A DNA stretch of 64,000 nucleotides from Halarcobacter anaerophilus (GTDB lineage Bacteria; Campylobacterota; Campylobacteria; Campylobacterales; Arcobacteraceae). The stretch is taken from NCBI RefSeq assembly GCF_006459125.1, contig NZ_CP041070.1:1550001-1614000 (forward strand), read 5' to 3'. The notes beneath the pieces are model-generated. The model saw only the letters and a program-made list of their open reading frames with translations. It searched no databases and was not told where the DNA came from. The translations under genes and the position numbers were made by a program. Shown one piece after another: positions 33,903-42,572 of the stretch; positions within the stretch are counted from its first letter, which is position 1; each line of letters opens with the position of its first letter.

Positions 33903-35870
33903 ATGTTTAATGAATTTAATTTAGAAAATTTAGACAATAGTAAAAAAGATTTAGAAGAGCTTTTAAATGAGAGTAAAAAACAAATAGACGAGTTATTAGA
34001 AATAAAAGATAAAACTTATGAAAACTTTGTTAAACCTTATGAACAAATAGGGGAGAGTATTAATGAATTTATAACTCCTATCTTCCATATTGATTCGGTT
34101 AAAAATTCAGAGTTGACTCAAAAAGTTTATGAAGATTGCCTTCCTTTGATCTCTGATTATGAAACTGAGATATCTCAAAATGATAATATTTATAGATCTT
34201 TAAAAGATATACAAGATAATGATTATAGATCTTTAAATAGTATACAAATAAAAGTTCTTGAAAATGAAATTAGAGATTTTAAATTAAGCGGTTGTCACTT
34301 AGATGAGAAAAATAAAAAGAGACTAAAAGAGTTAAATCTTAAACTAAGTGAGTTATCTCATAAATTTTCTCAGAATCTCTTAGATGAAACAAATGCTTTT
34401 GAAATGATTATTGATAATTTTGAAGATGTAAAAGAGATTCCTCTGTCGGATTTAGAGCTGGCAAAATTTGAAGAAGATGGAAAAACCAAATATAAATTTA
34501 CACTCCAAATGCCTTCTTATATTTCATATATTACGTATGGTTCAAATAGAGAAAAAAGAGAAGAGATATACAAAGCTTATTGTACAAGAGCTCCTCAAAA
34601 CGGGAAAATCATAGAAGAGATTTTAAAATTAAAAGAAGAAAAAGTAAATATTCTGGGATTTGATAATTATGCTTCTTACTCTTTATCTACAAAAATGGCA
34701 AAAAATGAATCAGAAGTTACCTCTTTTTTAGAAGAGTTGGCAATTAAAGGTAAAAAAAGAGCAATAGAAGAGCTTGATGAGATTAAAGAGTTTGCTAAAA
34801 AAGACGGAATAGAGGATCTTCAAAGTTATGATTTATCTTATTACAGTGAGAAATTAAAGAAAGATAAATATGATTTAGATGAAGAGTATTATAGACCGTT
34901 TTTTGAACAAAATTCAGTTTTAAACGGATTTTTCAATTTTCTTTATGAAGTATTTAATATCAAATTTACACAAACAGATGCAAAAGTGTGGGATAAAAAC
35001 GTAAAAGTTTATAATATAAGTGAAGATGATAAGATCATAGCACGTATTTATATTGATTTAGAAGCAAGAAAAGATAAAAGAGGTGGAGCTTGGATGAATA
35101 ACTGGCACTCTTATTATATAAACGATAAGGGAGAGGAACAGCTTCCAACTGCATATATTGTATGCAATTTCCCACCTTCAACACAAAACACTCCTTCTTT
35201 GTTAAGACACTCTGATGTAGTAACATTATTTCATGAAATGGGTCATGCTTTACATCATCTTTTAAGTAAAGTTCCCGAAGCATTGGTTAGCGGAATATCA
35301 GGTGTTGCTTGGGATGTAGTTGAATTTCCTTCTCAATTTTTGGAATATTTTGCATATGATAAAGAGGTTTTAAAACTTTTTGCTAAACATTATGAAACAG
35401 GTGAGATTTTAAGTGATGAAGCTATTGAAAGAATCATTAAAGCAAGAAATTTCCAATCTTCTTTAGCCATGTTAAGACAAGTAGAATTCGCGCTTTTTGA
35501 TTTTAAATTACATCAAAAACTCTATAAGAATGAAGATGAAGTACAAAAACTTTTGGATAATATCAGAGATAAATATGCAGTAACAAAACCACCGAAATAT
35601 AACAAATTTCAAAATGGTTTTGCACATATTTTTGCAGGAGGTTATGCTGCCGGGTATTATTCATACAAATGGGCAGAAGTTCTAAGTGCCGATGCTTTTT
35701 ATATGTTTATTGACTCAGGAAAGGTTTTAAATAAAGAGTTGGCGGTAAAATATAAAAATACCATACTAAAAAACGGCGGTTCAAAAAATATGGATGAACT
35801 ATTCTTTGAATTTGCAAATAGAGAACCAAGTGTTGATTCTTTATTAAGAATTGATGGAATTATTAGCTAA
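33903..35870 (+). CDS. prlC: Oligopeptidase A, M3 family
   Basis: A 655-residue zinc metallopeptidase of the cytoplasm that degrades oligopeptides and signal peptides. It has the zinc motif HEMGHALHHLL (HExxH) with the downstream Glu in SQFLEYFAYD, and the typical long helical N-terminal half. ATG 33903 follows AAAAGGAG. An earlier in-frame start at 33846 would overlap prmC and adds no family sequence. Confidence 0.94.
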   Translation: MFNEFNLENLDNSKKDLEELLNESKKQIDELLEIKDKTYENFVKPYEQIGESINEFITPIFHIDSVKNSELTQKVYEDCLPLISDYETEISQNDNIYRSLKDIQDNDYRSLNSIQIKVLENEIRDFKLSGCHLDEKNKKRLKELNLKLSELSHKFSQNLLDETNAFEMIIDNFEDVKEIPLSDLELAKFEEDGKTKYKFTLQMPSYISYITYGSNREKREEIYKAYCTRAPQNGKIIEEILKLKEEKVNILGFDNYASYSLSTKMAKNESEVTSFLEELAIKGKKRAIEELDEIKEFAKKDGIEDLQSYDLSYYSEKLKKDKYDLDEEYYRPFFEQNSVLNGFFNFLYEVFNIKFTQTDAKVWDKNVKVYNISEDDKIIARIYIDLEARKDKRGGAWMNNWHSYYINDKGEEQLPTAYIVCNFPPSTQNTPSLLRHSDVVTLFHEMGHALHHLLSKVPEALVSGISGVAWDVVEFPSQFLEYFAYDKEVLKLFAKHYETGEILSDEAIERIIKARNFQSSLAMLRQVEFALFDFKLHQKLYKNEDEVQKLLDNIRDKYAVTKPPKYNKFQNGFAHIFAGGYAAGYYSYKWAEVLSADAFYMFIDSGKVLNKELAVKYKNTILKNGGSKNMDELFFEFANREPSVDSLLRIDGIIS

Positions 35871-35924
35871 TTTTTGTAATAATGTTGACTTTAATATATA
35901 TGATACATTATAAGGATAAGATTC

Positions 35925-36401
35925 ATGACAAATGCTGAAACTATCGCAAAACTAAATGAAGCACTAGAAAAATTAATTGTAGGATATGAAGAGCTTCAAA
36001 ATTCTTACGATACATTAAAAAATGAAAATGATAAATTAAATACAGAAATTACAAATTTAAAAGAAAAAATTTCATCTTTGGAAGAAGATAAAAGAGAGTT
36101 AGAGGATAATGTAAATACATTAGAAGATAATACTCAAAAAGATTCAAATAATATAAATTCAATGTTAAGTAAAATAGAAGGTTTATTGGGTAAAAAAGCC
36201 CATCCGGCTGCACCAAACTACTCAAAAAACGGCAACTCTGAACAACAAGAGAAAAAAAACCAAGATGAAATCAAAAATGTGAGGCAGAGCCTCGAAGAGA
36301 TTGTAGTTGAGAGCAAAGAAGAATCCTCAGATTCTTCCTCTTCTGAGAATAAAATTGACTTAAATAGGATGGCTTCCTTACTAAATGGATTTAATAATTA
36401 A
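35925..36401 (+). CDS. Coiled-coil protein of unknown function
   Basis: This 158-residue protein is a nearly continuous coiled coil at about residues 5-90 (NEKDLN-type heptads, LNEALEKLIVGYEELQNSY), followed by a flexible polar region. A Ser/Glu-rich stretch (about 132-143, EESSDSSSSE) precedes a short helix ending NRMASLLNGFNN. The tail is not membrane-bound. It resembles ZapB- or scaffolding-like helical proteins only in shape. It is paired with the next gene, five bases on. Confidence 0.6.
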   Translation: MTNAETIAKLNEALEKLIVGYEELQNSYDTLKNENDKLNTEITNLKEKISSLEEDKRELEDNVNTLEDNTQKDSNNINSMLSKIEGLLGKKAHPAAPNYSKNGNSEQQEKKNQDEIKNVRQSLEEIVVESKEESSDSSSSENKIDLNRMASLLNGFNN

Positions 36402-36405
36402 ATAG

Positions 36406-36684
36406 ATGGTATTACTTTTAGATAGAAACTCTTTATATAACACTTTCGGTGTAGATTCTTTCGAGTCTTTAGATATAGCTATAAATGATATTGCTCCATC
36501 TATGGTAGAGTATTATTTATCTGACTTATCTCAAGGAAGTGATGATGTATATCTTAATAAAAGAAATATACAAAATAGCATAAATATAGGAGATTTTTCC
36601 ATATATTTAGATTATGATGAAGATATTTATTTAGAAATAGAAGATGAAACTACAGATGAATTTGAAACAGGATCTCTTTGGTAA
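36406..36684 (+). CDS. Small acidic protein of unknown function
   Basis: This 92-residue, strongly acidic protein starts five bases after the coiled-coil gene. It appears as mixed helix and strand (GDFSIYLDYDEDIYLEIEDE near 66-85) and ends with a bare GSLW. No Cys or motif of a known family is visible. The tight pairing suggests it works with the coiled-coil protein, for example as a soluble partner. Confidence 0.55.
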   Translation: MVLLLDRNSLYNTFGVDSFESLDIAINDIAPSMVEYYLSDLSQGSDDVYLNKRNIQNSINIGDFSIYLDYDEDIYLEIEDETTDEFETGSLW

Positions 36685-36750
36685 AATATTTATATAAGTG
36701 AGCATTTAAAATTTCCATTTATAAATGTTTTCAGAGACATTCCATACATT

Positions 36751-36998
36751 TTATTTAACATAATTTGTAAATTTTGGCTCTATTAAAAATAAATCATCAT
36801 CAAAACTTTTCAAAGAAATTAAATCACTAACAATATTTATAATAATTGTGCTTCTTTTATTAAAATTATTGTTAACATCTCAGAGGCATTGTATTGTAAT
36901 TTTTTTATATTTTCATCAATTTTTTTGCATATCAGAAAAGTTTTTTATCAAAAAACCTATCTCATCATTGTAGTATTTAACACTAAATTTGTGTATCT
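36751..36998 (-). pseudogene. Remnant of a HAMP-containing signalling protein
   Basis: In the 350-base gap after 36684 the - strand encodes three broken fragments in different frames. IHKFSVKYYNDEIGFLIKNF reads like the C-terminal half of a HAMP domain (DEIG..., F.DMQ). KKIDENIKKLQYNASEML looks like the helical linker after HAMP. A third piece, IINIVSDLISLKSFDDDLF, ends at TAA near 36751. Several stops and frame changes separate them. The full protein was probably a chemoreceptor, kinase or cyclase. The fragments lie directly downstream of the PDC-sensor gene. Confidence 0.45.
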
Positions 36999-37034
36999 TG
37001 CCATTTTTGAGAGTTTATCATATTTTTATATTCA

Positions 37035-37889
37035 TTATTTTTTGATTAGATATTTATTATATTGACTCATAGTTAAAAGTAAAAAGCCTATTCCTAACAG
37101 TAAATAAACAGCATATAAAATATCTTTATAATCACTAATAGCAATTTTAAATACCATCATAAGTGCTTCAATAGCTAAAGCGATAACAATAGAAATCAAA
37201 AACTTAATTAGTAAAGTGTTGCTTCCATGGGCTTCTGTTGTATGATCTCTGAAGATAACCTCGTGCTCCAAAAGGTTTTTTGCCAAATCAAAAGTTGCTA
37301 GACCTAGTGTTAATCCAATTGTAGACTTGAAAATAGATTGAAATATATTATTAGCTATCCCTAAAAGGTGACTAGTAAAATCATAAAGGGAATAAAAAAT
37401 AAGTATTAAAGCAAAGGCAGTTAAACTAATTCCAATAATACCATAAACTATCTGTACCCCATTTGTAAACAGTTTCGCTTTTAAATCGGTATGGTTGTAT
37501 TCTTTTAAAAGCTTATAAAAATCAAAATCCATAGCGATAAGTTTATTATCTATCTTTTTTACAAAAGTTACCACAAATTTATTAGTTTTACTTGATACAT
37601 AAGGTGCACTGATAAAGTATTCATTTTTAAGATAAGTATTGCTTTTTAAACTATTTTTTATTTTATTACTTATAAACTCTCCATCTTTTGTATCCCTATT
37701 AAAAATTGGTGAAAGCTGAACAAAGTTTTCATCAACTGCATATATAGTATCTAGTGCATTAAAATCTACAAAAGCTTTATTTAATTCTTTACTATTTAAA
37801 TAGTCTATTTTACTGTCAGCCAATTTTTTTAACAGCTCTTGAATAATATTGACTTTGTTTTTTTGAAATATTGAAATAAACTCTTTCAT
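37035..37889 (-). CDS. Membrane protein with PDC/Cache-like sensor region
   Basis: A 284-residue protein. Residues about 1-135 look like a single PDC/Cache sensor fold (AFVDFNALDTIYAVDENFVQ; EYFISAPYVSSKTNKFVVTF), but no membrane anchor precedes it. Hydrophobic segments follow at about 148-170, 185-203, 230-250 and 258-276, with a charged loop (FRDHTTEAHGSN) in between. No kinase, HAMP or methyl-accepting part is present. It may sense a ligand and pass it to a partner, possibly the decayed HAMP protein next door. Confidence 0.6.
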   Translation of the reverse strand: MKEFISIFQKNKVNIIQELLKKLADSKIDYLNSKELNKAFVDFNALDTIYAVDENFVQLSPIFNRDTKDGEFISNKIKNSLKSNTYLKNEYFISAPYVSSKTNKFVVTFVKKIDNKLIAMDFDFYKLLKEYNHTDLKAKLFTNGVQIVYGIIGISLTAFALILIFYSLYDFTSHLLGIANNIFQSIFKSTIGLTLGLATFDLAKNLLEHEVIFRDHTTEAHGSNTLLIKFLISIVIALAIEALMMVFKIAISDYKDILYAVYLLLGIGFLLLTMSQYNKYLIKK

Positions 37890-37947
37890 TATGATTTTTT
37901 TATTATAGTAACTACTTTATAAAGCAGTTACTATAATTGCTCCTCTT

Positions 37948-38136
37948 CTATAAATATACACTTGTTCTTAAGTTTTCTAATACATTATTATAAGAGAGTA
38001 TTACCTCTTGGTTTGTGGGATATTTTCTTTGAAGCTCTTTCTTATTTGATTTAAAAGTAACATCTTTATCAAATAATCCAGCGTTTAATATACTACTTAA
38101 TAATAAAATTAAAAGTATTACAATCTTTAGGTTCAT
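37948..38136 (-). CDS. Small secreted protein
   Basis: This 62-residue protein has a signal peptide (about 1-18, LILLLSSILNAG) and a short mature part, GLFDKDVTFKSNKKELQRKY then a neutral tail. No Cys, no known family. It lies 71 bases after the downstream Hsp20 gene and 58 before the PDC-sensor gene, and probably belongs to the same transcript. Confidence 0.5.
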   Translation of the reverse strand: MNLKIVILLILLLSSILNAGLFDKDVTFKSNKKELQRKYPTNQEVILSYNNVLENLRTSVYL

Positions 38137-38207
38137 ATTTTTCCCTTAGTTTTCTCAATCTAAAATCATATAAAGGGGATATATATAATATCCCCTTAAA
38201 TTTAAAG

Positions 38208-38762
38208 TTACTTAGATTTTATCTCTATTCTTTTCGTATCACTTTTTGGAAGTGATTTTTTAGGGATATTGATAGTTAATACCCCATCTTTGTGGGTTGA
38301 CTCTATTTTGTCCACATCAGCATCTTGAGGTAGATTTAATACCCTTTGAAACGATCCATATGATCTTTCTATTCTATAAAAATCTTTATTTTTCTCCTCG
38401 CTCTCTTGTTTCTTTTCACCCTTGATTATCATAGTATCACCATCTATTTCAATTTGCATATCTTTTGCTTCTACACCTGGAATTTCAAGCTTTACGGTAT
38501 ATTCATTGTCTGAAGTTGCAACATCTAAAGATGGTTTGAACCATCCCTCATTAGCTATATTTCCAAGATTAAACGGTGCAAAGCTATGTTCAATATTTTG
38601 TCTTAGTGAATGAAACAAACTGTCAAATTCTCGGTGAATATCTAAAAGAGATCCAGCACTATTTGTAGATACTTGATTGTTGTTTTTTACAGGAATAACT
38701 TCACCTTTATTTGACTCCTCATCTTTAAACCAGTTCCATGGTGCAAGCTTTGAAAAATTCAT
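38208..38762 (-). CDS. Small heat shock protein, Hsp20/alpha-crystallin family (second of pair)
   Basis: A 184-residue chaperone with an N-terminal variable arm (about 1-70), an alpha-crystallin domain (about 75-165: YTVKLEIPGVEAKDMQIEI, then GVLTINIPKK near 165-174) and a C-terminal tail with the I-x-I-like RIEIKSK. It holds unfolding proteins during heat or oxidative stress. It follows the other Hsp20 gene by 11 bases. The two sequences differ enough to form hetero-oligomers. Confidence 0.9.
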   Translation of the reverse strand: MNFSKLAPWNWFKDEESNKGEVIPVKNNNQVSTNSAGSLLDIHREFDSLFHSLRQNIEHSFAPFNLGNIANEGWFKPSLDVATSDNEYTVKLEIPGVEAKDMQIEIDGDTMIIKGEKKQESEEKNKDFYRIERSYGSFQRVLNLPQDADVDKIESTHKDGVLTINIPKKSLPKSDTKRIEIKSK

Positions 38763-38773
38763 AGTAAACTCCT

Positions 38774-39193
38774 TTATTTCACTTCAATTGTTTTTTTCTC
38801 TATAGCTTTTTCAAGTTTAGGAATAACAACTTCCAATACCCCGTCATTACCAGAAGCAGAGATGTTTTCTATATCAACATTTTCAGGCAGTGTAAATTGT
38901 CTTTGAAATTTACCAAATGATGTTTCAACTTTATAATAATCCTCTTTTTTTGTCTCTTCTTTATAATTTCTTTCACCCTGAATAATTAAAATATTATCAT
39001 GTACATCTATTTTAATATCATCTTTTTTTACACCAGGAAGATCAACATCTACATGATAAGCAAACTCACCTTCTCTTGTATTTACCTTAGGAGTAAAAGT
39101 ACCTAGTGATGATTCAACAGGAACATTAAAAACTTCAAACATTTTTTGCATATTAGTAAACTCTCTAAATGGGTCAAATTTTGTTAATAACAT
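38774..39193 (-). CDS. Small heat shock protein, Hsp20/alpha-crystallin family (first of pair)
   Basis: A 139-residue chaperone from ATG 39193, which follows AAGGAG; the longer frame to 39223 adds ten non-family residues. The alpha-crystallin domain runs from AYHVDVDLPGVKKDDIKIDV to GVLEVVIPK, with short arms on both sides. It heads a pair of Hsp20 genes. A CIRCE-like element lies about 240 bases upstream, which implies HrcA control through a long leader or a distant promoter. Confidence 0.9.
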   Translation of the reverse strand: MLLTKFDPFREFTNMQKMFEVFNVPVESSLGTFTPKVNTREGEFAYHVDVDLPGVKKDDIKIDVHDNILIIQGERNYKEETKKEDYYKVETSFGKFQRQFTLPENVDIENISASGNDGVLEVVIPKLEKAIEKKTIEVK

Positions 39194-39432
39194 TGTATTC
39201 TCCTTATATTTTATAACTAGCACTGTAATTGATATAATGCTAGTAAAATGATTCTTATAGATAATGAATCAAAAATATATTGAGGAAATCCTCACCAAAA
39301 ACTCTTAACTTACTTCTACTTCATAATTAATTCTAATCTTCATTTATTAGTTTTTAAACTTTCAGAATCTTTAGTCAAATACACTAAAGTTAATGAAATT
39401 ATAAACCTATAAAACTTAAAAAAATATTAATA

Positions 39433-39459
39433 TTAGCAATTATAAATATAGAGTGCTAA
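39433..39459. promoter_or_regulatory. CIRCE-like element (HrcA operator) upstream of the hsp20 pair
   Basis: The + strand reads TTAGCAATT, nine bases, GAGTGCTAA. The CIRCE consensus is TTAGCACTC-N9-GAGTGCTAA, so 16 of 18 arm positions match with the exact nine-base spacing. It overlaps a perfect 14-bp palindrome TGCTAATATTAGCA (39454-39467). The 39194-39620 gap holds no ORF that I trust. Confidence 0.8.
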
Positions 39460-39619
39460 TATTAGCAGCATTCTGTATTAATAAATACTAAATAGTTTGT
39501 TATATTTATAAAATTAAATTTGAAAAATATTTTGTAATAAATTCAAACTAAGGAGTGTTAGAAACTCCCTATTAACATAAATTTCTGATAGGAAGAATCC
39601 TCTTCCACCCAAACTTAAA

Positions 39620-40311
39620 TTTTAAACTCATCTAATTTTACCTCAAAAAATACAGCTGGTTCTAAGAAAGTAAGAAAGTAAGATTCCAATTCCACATTGG
39701 TATATTCCATTTTTTGTAGTATATTGTTTATATGCAGTAAAACTTTAATTAATCCGTGAAAGAAAATCATTAAACTAAAAAGACTTATCTTTAAAATTAT
39801 TTATTAGCTAACTCTTTTAAAAAATTAATTTGTAGACCCTAAATCACCTATTTACCTTCAATAATAATTCCAAGCATTATAATCGACTCTTATTTTTAAT
39901 ACAGTTGCATCCATAAAGATGATGGGGTATATTGGTTCTAATGGTTTACTTTTTAAGAGTCTTTCTCTTTTTTTAACAAGTTGTGGTTCAAATGTTCCAT
40001 CTCTATCTCTTGGAATTGAAACATCAATTTCTCAATATTTAGATTTTCTCATAGAGAGTGCAAGCACAAGAAAGTTTTTTTATTTGTACCGTTACGATAG
40101 TTTGGATTATCTAATTCTTGATGTTTTTCATAGCCTAAATGGGGATCCATTTCAACTTCTGAAGAATGTTTGGATAGATTCTCGAAGAAGGGATTTAAAC
40201 TCCTCTAAAATTCCAGCTAATGAAACTTCTTTCCCTTCTTTGATCTGCTTTCGTTGTTATAATATTCATTATAAATTGATATTTTTGGATTTACACAGTT
40301 TGTTTTACACT
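39620..40311 (-). pseudogene. Decayed IS256-family (mutator) transposase
   Basis: The - strand between the Hsp20 genes and xerH carries disconnected fragments of an IS256-type transposase: MDPHLGYEKHQELDNPNYRN, then EIDVSIPRDRDGTFEPQLVKK, then EPIYPIIFMDATVLKIRV, and near 39650-39720 pieces of the C-terminal WNLTF/Q-LA-FFE region. Stops and frame changes interrupt every part and the middle is missing. A candidate terminal repeat, TTTACACAGTTTGTTTTACAC, sits at 40290-40310, within ten bases of the xerH stop. The other end was not found. Confidence 0.75.
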
Positions 40312-40318
40312 ACCTTAA

Positions 40319-41374
40319 TTATCCCATTAAATTTGTTGTAGCTTTTAATCTTTGCTTATCGAAATGAGTATATATTCTTGAAGTATTAATATCAGCATGT
40401 CCCAAAGCTTCCTGTACTAATACAAGATCATGATGTTTTTGATAAAGTAGGGTAGCAAAAGAGTGTCTTAACATATGAGCACCGTTTTTTTCTTTTCTAA
40501 TACCTATACTTATTAATATATTTTCTACTATTCTACTAACGTATGCCTGAGTTAATCTATTGCCTTTTTTATTACAAACTAAATAGTCATCATTGCAGCA
40601 TCTCATATTTAACCAATTTTGTAAATCATTTTCTATAATTTTTGCTTTAATCATGGCAATTCTTGGTTTATTTCCTTTTCCCCTTACTTGCAAAATGTAA
40701 AGATCTTCTTCTTTATAGATATCCCTTAATTTTAAATTTAACATTTCCGATACTCTAATACCGGTATAAATTATCATCTTTATAATTAACTTATTTCTGT
40801 ATATTGTATCAGCTGAAAATTCATACTCATCAATGGCTTTTAAAAACTTGTCAATCTCTTCTTTATTCATATGAGCAGGGAGTTTTGTTCCTGATTTTCC
40901 ACCTAAACCTGCCCAGTTTTTCAGTTCAATTTTAAATTGATATGAACTTCCGTCTGAATTTTCATTTTGTTTATCTATATAAGAAAAAAAGTTAAGTAGG
41001 GCAATTCTATGGTTTTTTTTACTTGCATCGGAAAGTCCACTTGTATATGAAGCTAAAAAATCGATTAAAAGCTCTTCATCTATCTCTTTCATTGATGCAG
41101 GACCGAAACTTTGCAAAAATTCATATAATTTTGAAAGGGGATTAAAATATGTATTTATACCTGATAATCCGATATTTCTTGCTTCCTTTACTAACGTTTT
41201 TAATTCATCAATTGTTTTATCTCCACGAATCAAAATTTGCAAGATTTGGGCAAACTTCTCTTTATTTGCTACATGTATATTTGAAAGTGTTGTTAATTTA
41301 TTTCTTACAAACAAAGAGAGCCAAAAACAATAAGTTCTATTAAAGTTGGATGTAAAATCAAGTTCATATCTCAT
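40319..41374 (-). CDS. xerH: XerH-type tyrosine recombinase (chromosome dimer resolution)
   Basis: A 351-residue recombinase strikingly similar in layout to H. pylori XerH, including NGAHMLRHSFATLLYQKHHD and HADINTSRIYTHFDKQRL. Catalytic residues: Arg207, Lys233, His300, Arg303, His326, Tyr335. The N-terminal core-binding domain spans about 50-165. Campylobacterota use this single recombinase with a difH site instead of XerC/XerD. A dif-like palindrome lies about 65 bases upstream (41438). A decayed IS lies just past its stop. Confidence 0.93.
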   Translation of the reverse strand: MRYELDFTSNFNRTYCFWLSLFVRNKLTTLSNIHVANKEKFAQILQILIRGDKTIDELKTLVKEARNIGLSGINTYFNPLSKLYEFLQSFGPASMKEIDEELLIDFLASYTSGLSDASKKNHRIALLNFFSYIDKQNENSDGSSYQFKIELKNWAGLGGKSGTKLPAHMNKEEIDKFLKAIDEYEFSADTIYRNKLIIKMIIYTGIRVSEMLNLKLRDIYKEEDLYILQVRGKGNKPRIAMIKAKIIENDLQNWLNMRCCNDDYLVCNKKGNRLTQAYVSRIVENILISIGIRKEKNGAHMLRHSFATLLYQKHHDLVLVQEALGHADINTSRIYTHFDKQRLKATTNLMG

Positions 41375-41437
41375 AAAAAGACCTTCTTAATAAATTATCT
41401 AAAGAGTAATTATAACAAACTTTTTATTAAATTAGTA

Positions 41438-41457
41438 TTGAAAACTATAATTTTCAA
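41438..41457. other. Candidate dif site next to xerH
   Basis: TTGAAAA-CTATAA-TTTTCAA is a perfect 7-bp inverted repeat around a six-base centre. It resembles the inner TGAAAAC...TTTTCA arms of Xer target sites; the outer arms are asymmetric, as in real dif sites. It lies in the gap between xerH (start 41374) and cheB (end 41485). The call is inference from shape and location. Confidence 0.5.
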
Positions 41458-41484
41458 ACCAATATCTACTCTAACAATAAAGCA

Positions 41485-42564
41485 CTATTTCACTCGTCCT
41501 TTACTAAAATCAATAATATATTTAGCAATATCATCCAAATGAACAATATCTTTTACAGCACCTTTTTGAATAGCTTTTGCCGGCATACCGAAAACTACAC
41601 AACTCTCTTGATTTTGTGCAATAGTATAAGCTCCGTTGTCATGTAATTCTTTCATTGCTATACTTCCGTCATCTCCCATTCCCGTCATCATTACAGCCAT
41701 TGCACTGCTTCCTACAACATTATTTACTGATCTAAACAGCACATCGACACTTGGTCTGTGATGACTGACTTTGATTGTATCTAAAAGTTTTGTTTTATAA
41801 ACTCCTGCTGTACCTTTTTCTATTGTCAAGTGCATATTCCCCGGAGCTAAATATGCATGCCCGTTTTCTAGTACCATTCCATCTTTTGCTTCATGAACAA
41901 TTACCTCTGAATTGCTATTTAGTCTGTCTGCGAAGGATTTGGAAAAACCGTAAGGTATATGTTGAGTTATTAATATGGGAGGTAAATTTGCTGTTAAATC
42001 TTTAAAGACCTTTAAGAGTGATTCAACACCGCCTGTAGAGGACCCGATTGCAATAACTCTTTTACCCCCTAGTCTCGCTGGCATGGACTTTATGACTTCA
42101 TCAGGATGAACTTTTCTATCTAAATCTTTTGCTTTTGAACTTACTACTTTTTTAATGGGTTTTGGTTTTTTCAAAGTATATCGTTTTAGAAGAAAAGTTA
42201 GATTTAAAAGGTTATCTTTTATTCTTGAGGCAAAACTTATCATTGATTCGCCTCTATCGGGTTTATTTATAAACCCTACAGCTCCATCATCAAAGATATC
42301 ATTACCTCTAACACTCTCACCTGAAATTACAACGGCAGGCATTGGATGTAAACGCATTAAGTTTCTTAAAAATGTTACGCCGTTCATTTTCGGCATATTT
42401 ATATCTATAGTTACTAAATCCGGTTCATACTCTTTTATTTTTTCTCTTGCATCATAAGCATCTACGGCATCAGCTATTACTTCAAACTCTTCTATGCTGT
42501 TAATCATATCTTTTATAATTCTTCTCATAGAAGCGGAATCATCAATTATTAATACTGTATACAT
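41485..42564 (-). CDS. cheB: Chemotaxis response regulator protein-glutamate methylesterase CheB
   Basis: A 359-residue protein: REC domain (1-120; DD8-9, phospho-site Asp54, Lys101) and C-terminal methylesterase/deamidase. The catalytic triad is visible: Ser176 (GSSTGG), His202 (TQHIPYG) and Asp299 (GMGDDG). It demethylates chemoreceptors. Campylobacter CheB lacks the REC domain, so this full form is a difference. It is last of cheY-cheA-cheR-cheD-cheB. Confidence 0.96.
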   Translation of the reverse strand: MYTVLIIDDSASMRRIIKDMINSIEEFEVIADAVDAYDAREKIKEYEPDLVTIDINMPKMNGVTFLRNLMRLHPMPAVVISGESVRGNDIFDDGAVGFINKPDRGESMISFASRIKDNLLNLTFLLKRYTLKKPKPIKKVVSSKAKDLDRKVHPDEVIKSMPARLGGKRVIAIGSSTGGVESLLKVFKDLTANLPPILITQHIPYGFSKSFADRLNSNSEVIVHEAKDGMVLENGHAYLAPGNMHLTIEKGTAGVYKTKLLDTIKVSHHRPSVDVLFRSVNNVVGSSAMAVMMTGMGDDGSIAMKELHDNGAYTIAQNQESCVVFGMPAKAIQKGAVKDIVHLDDIAKYIIDFSKGRVK

Positions 42565-42572
42565 ACAAAACC

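Noticed and set aside
39282-39295. TGAGGA-AA-TCCTCA hairpin in the hsp20 leader as a terminator
   Set aside because: The stem is six pairs with a two-base loop and no T run follows directly; too weak to list.
39919-40341. A 140-codon + strand ORF between hsp20 and xerH
   Set aside because: It runs antisense to recognisable IS256 transposase fragments and has no family features; it is a chance frame in a decayed element.
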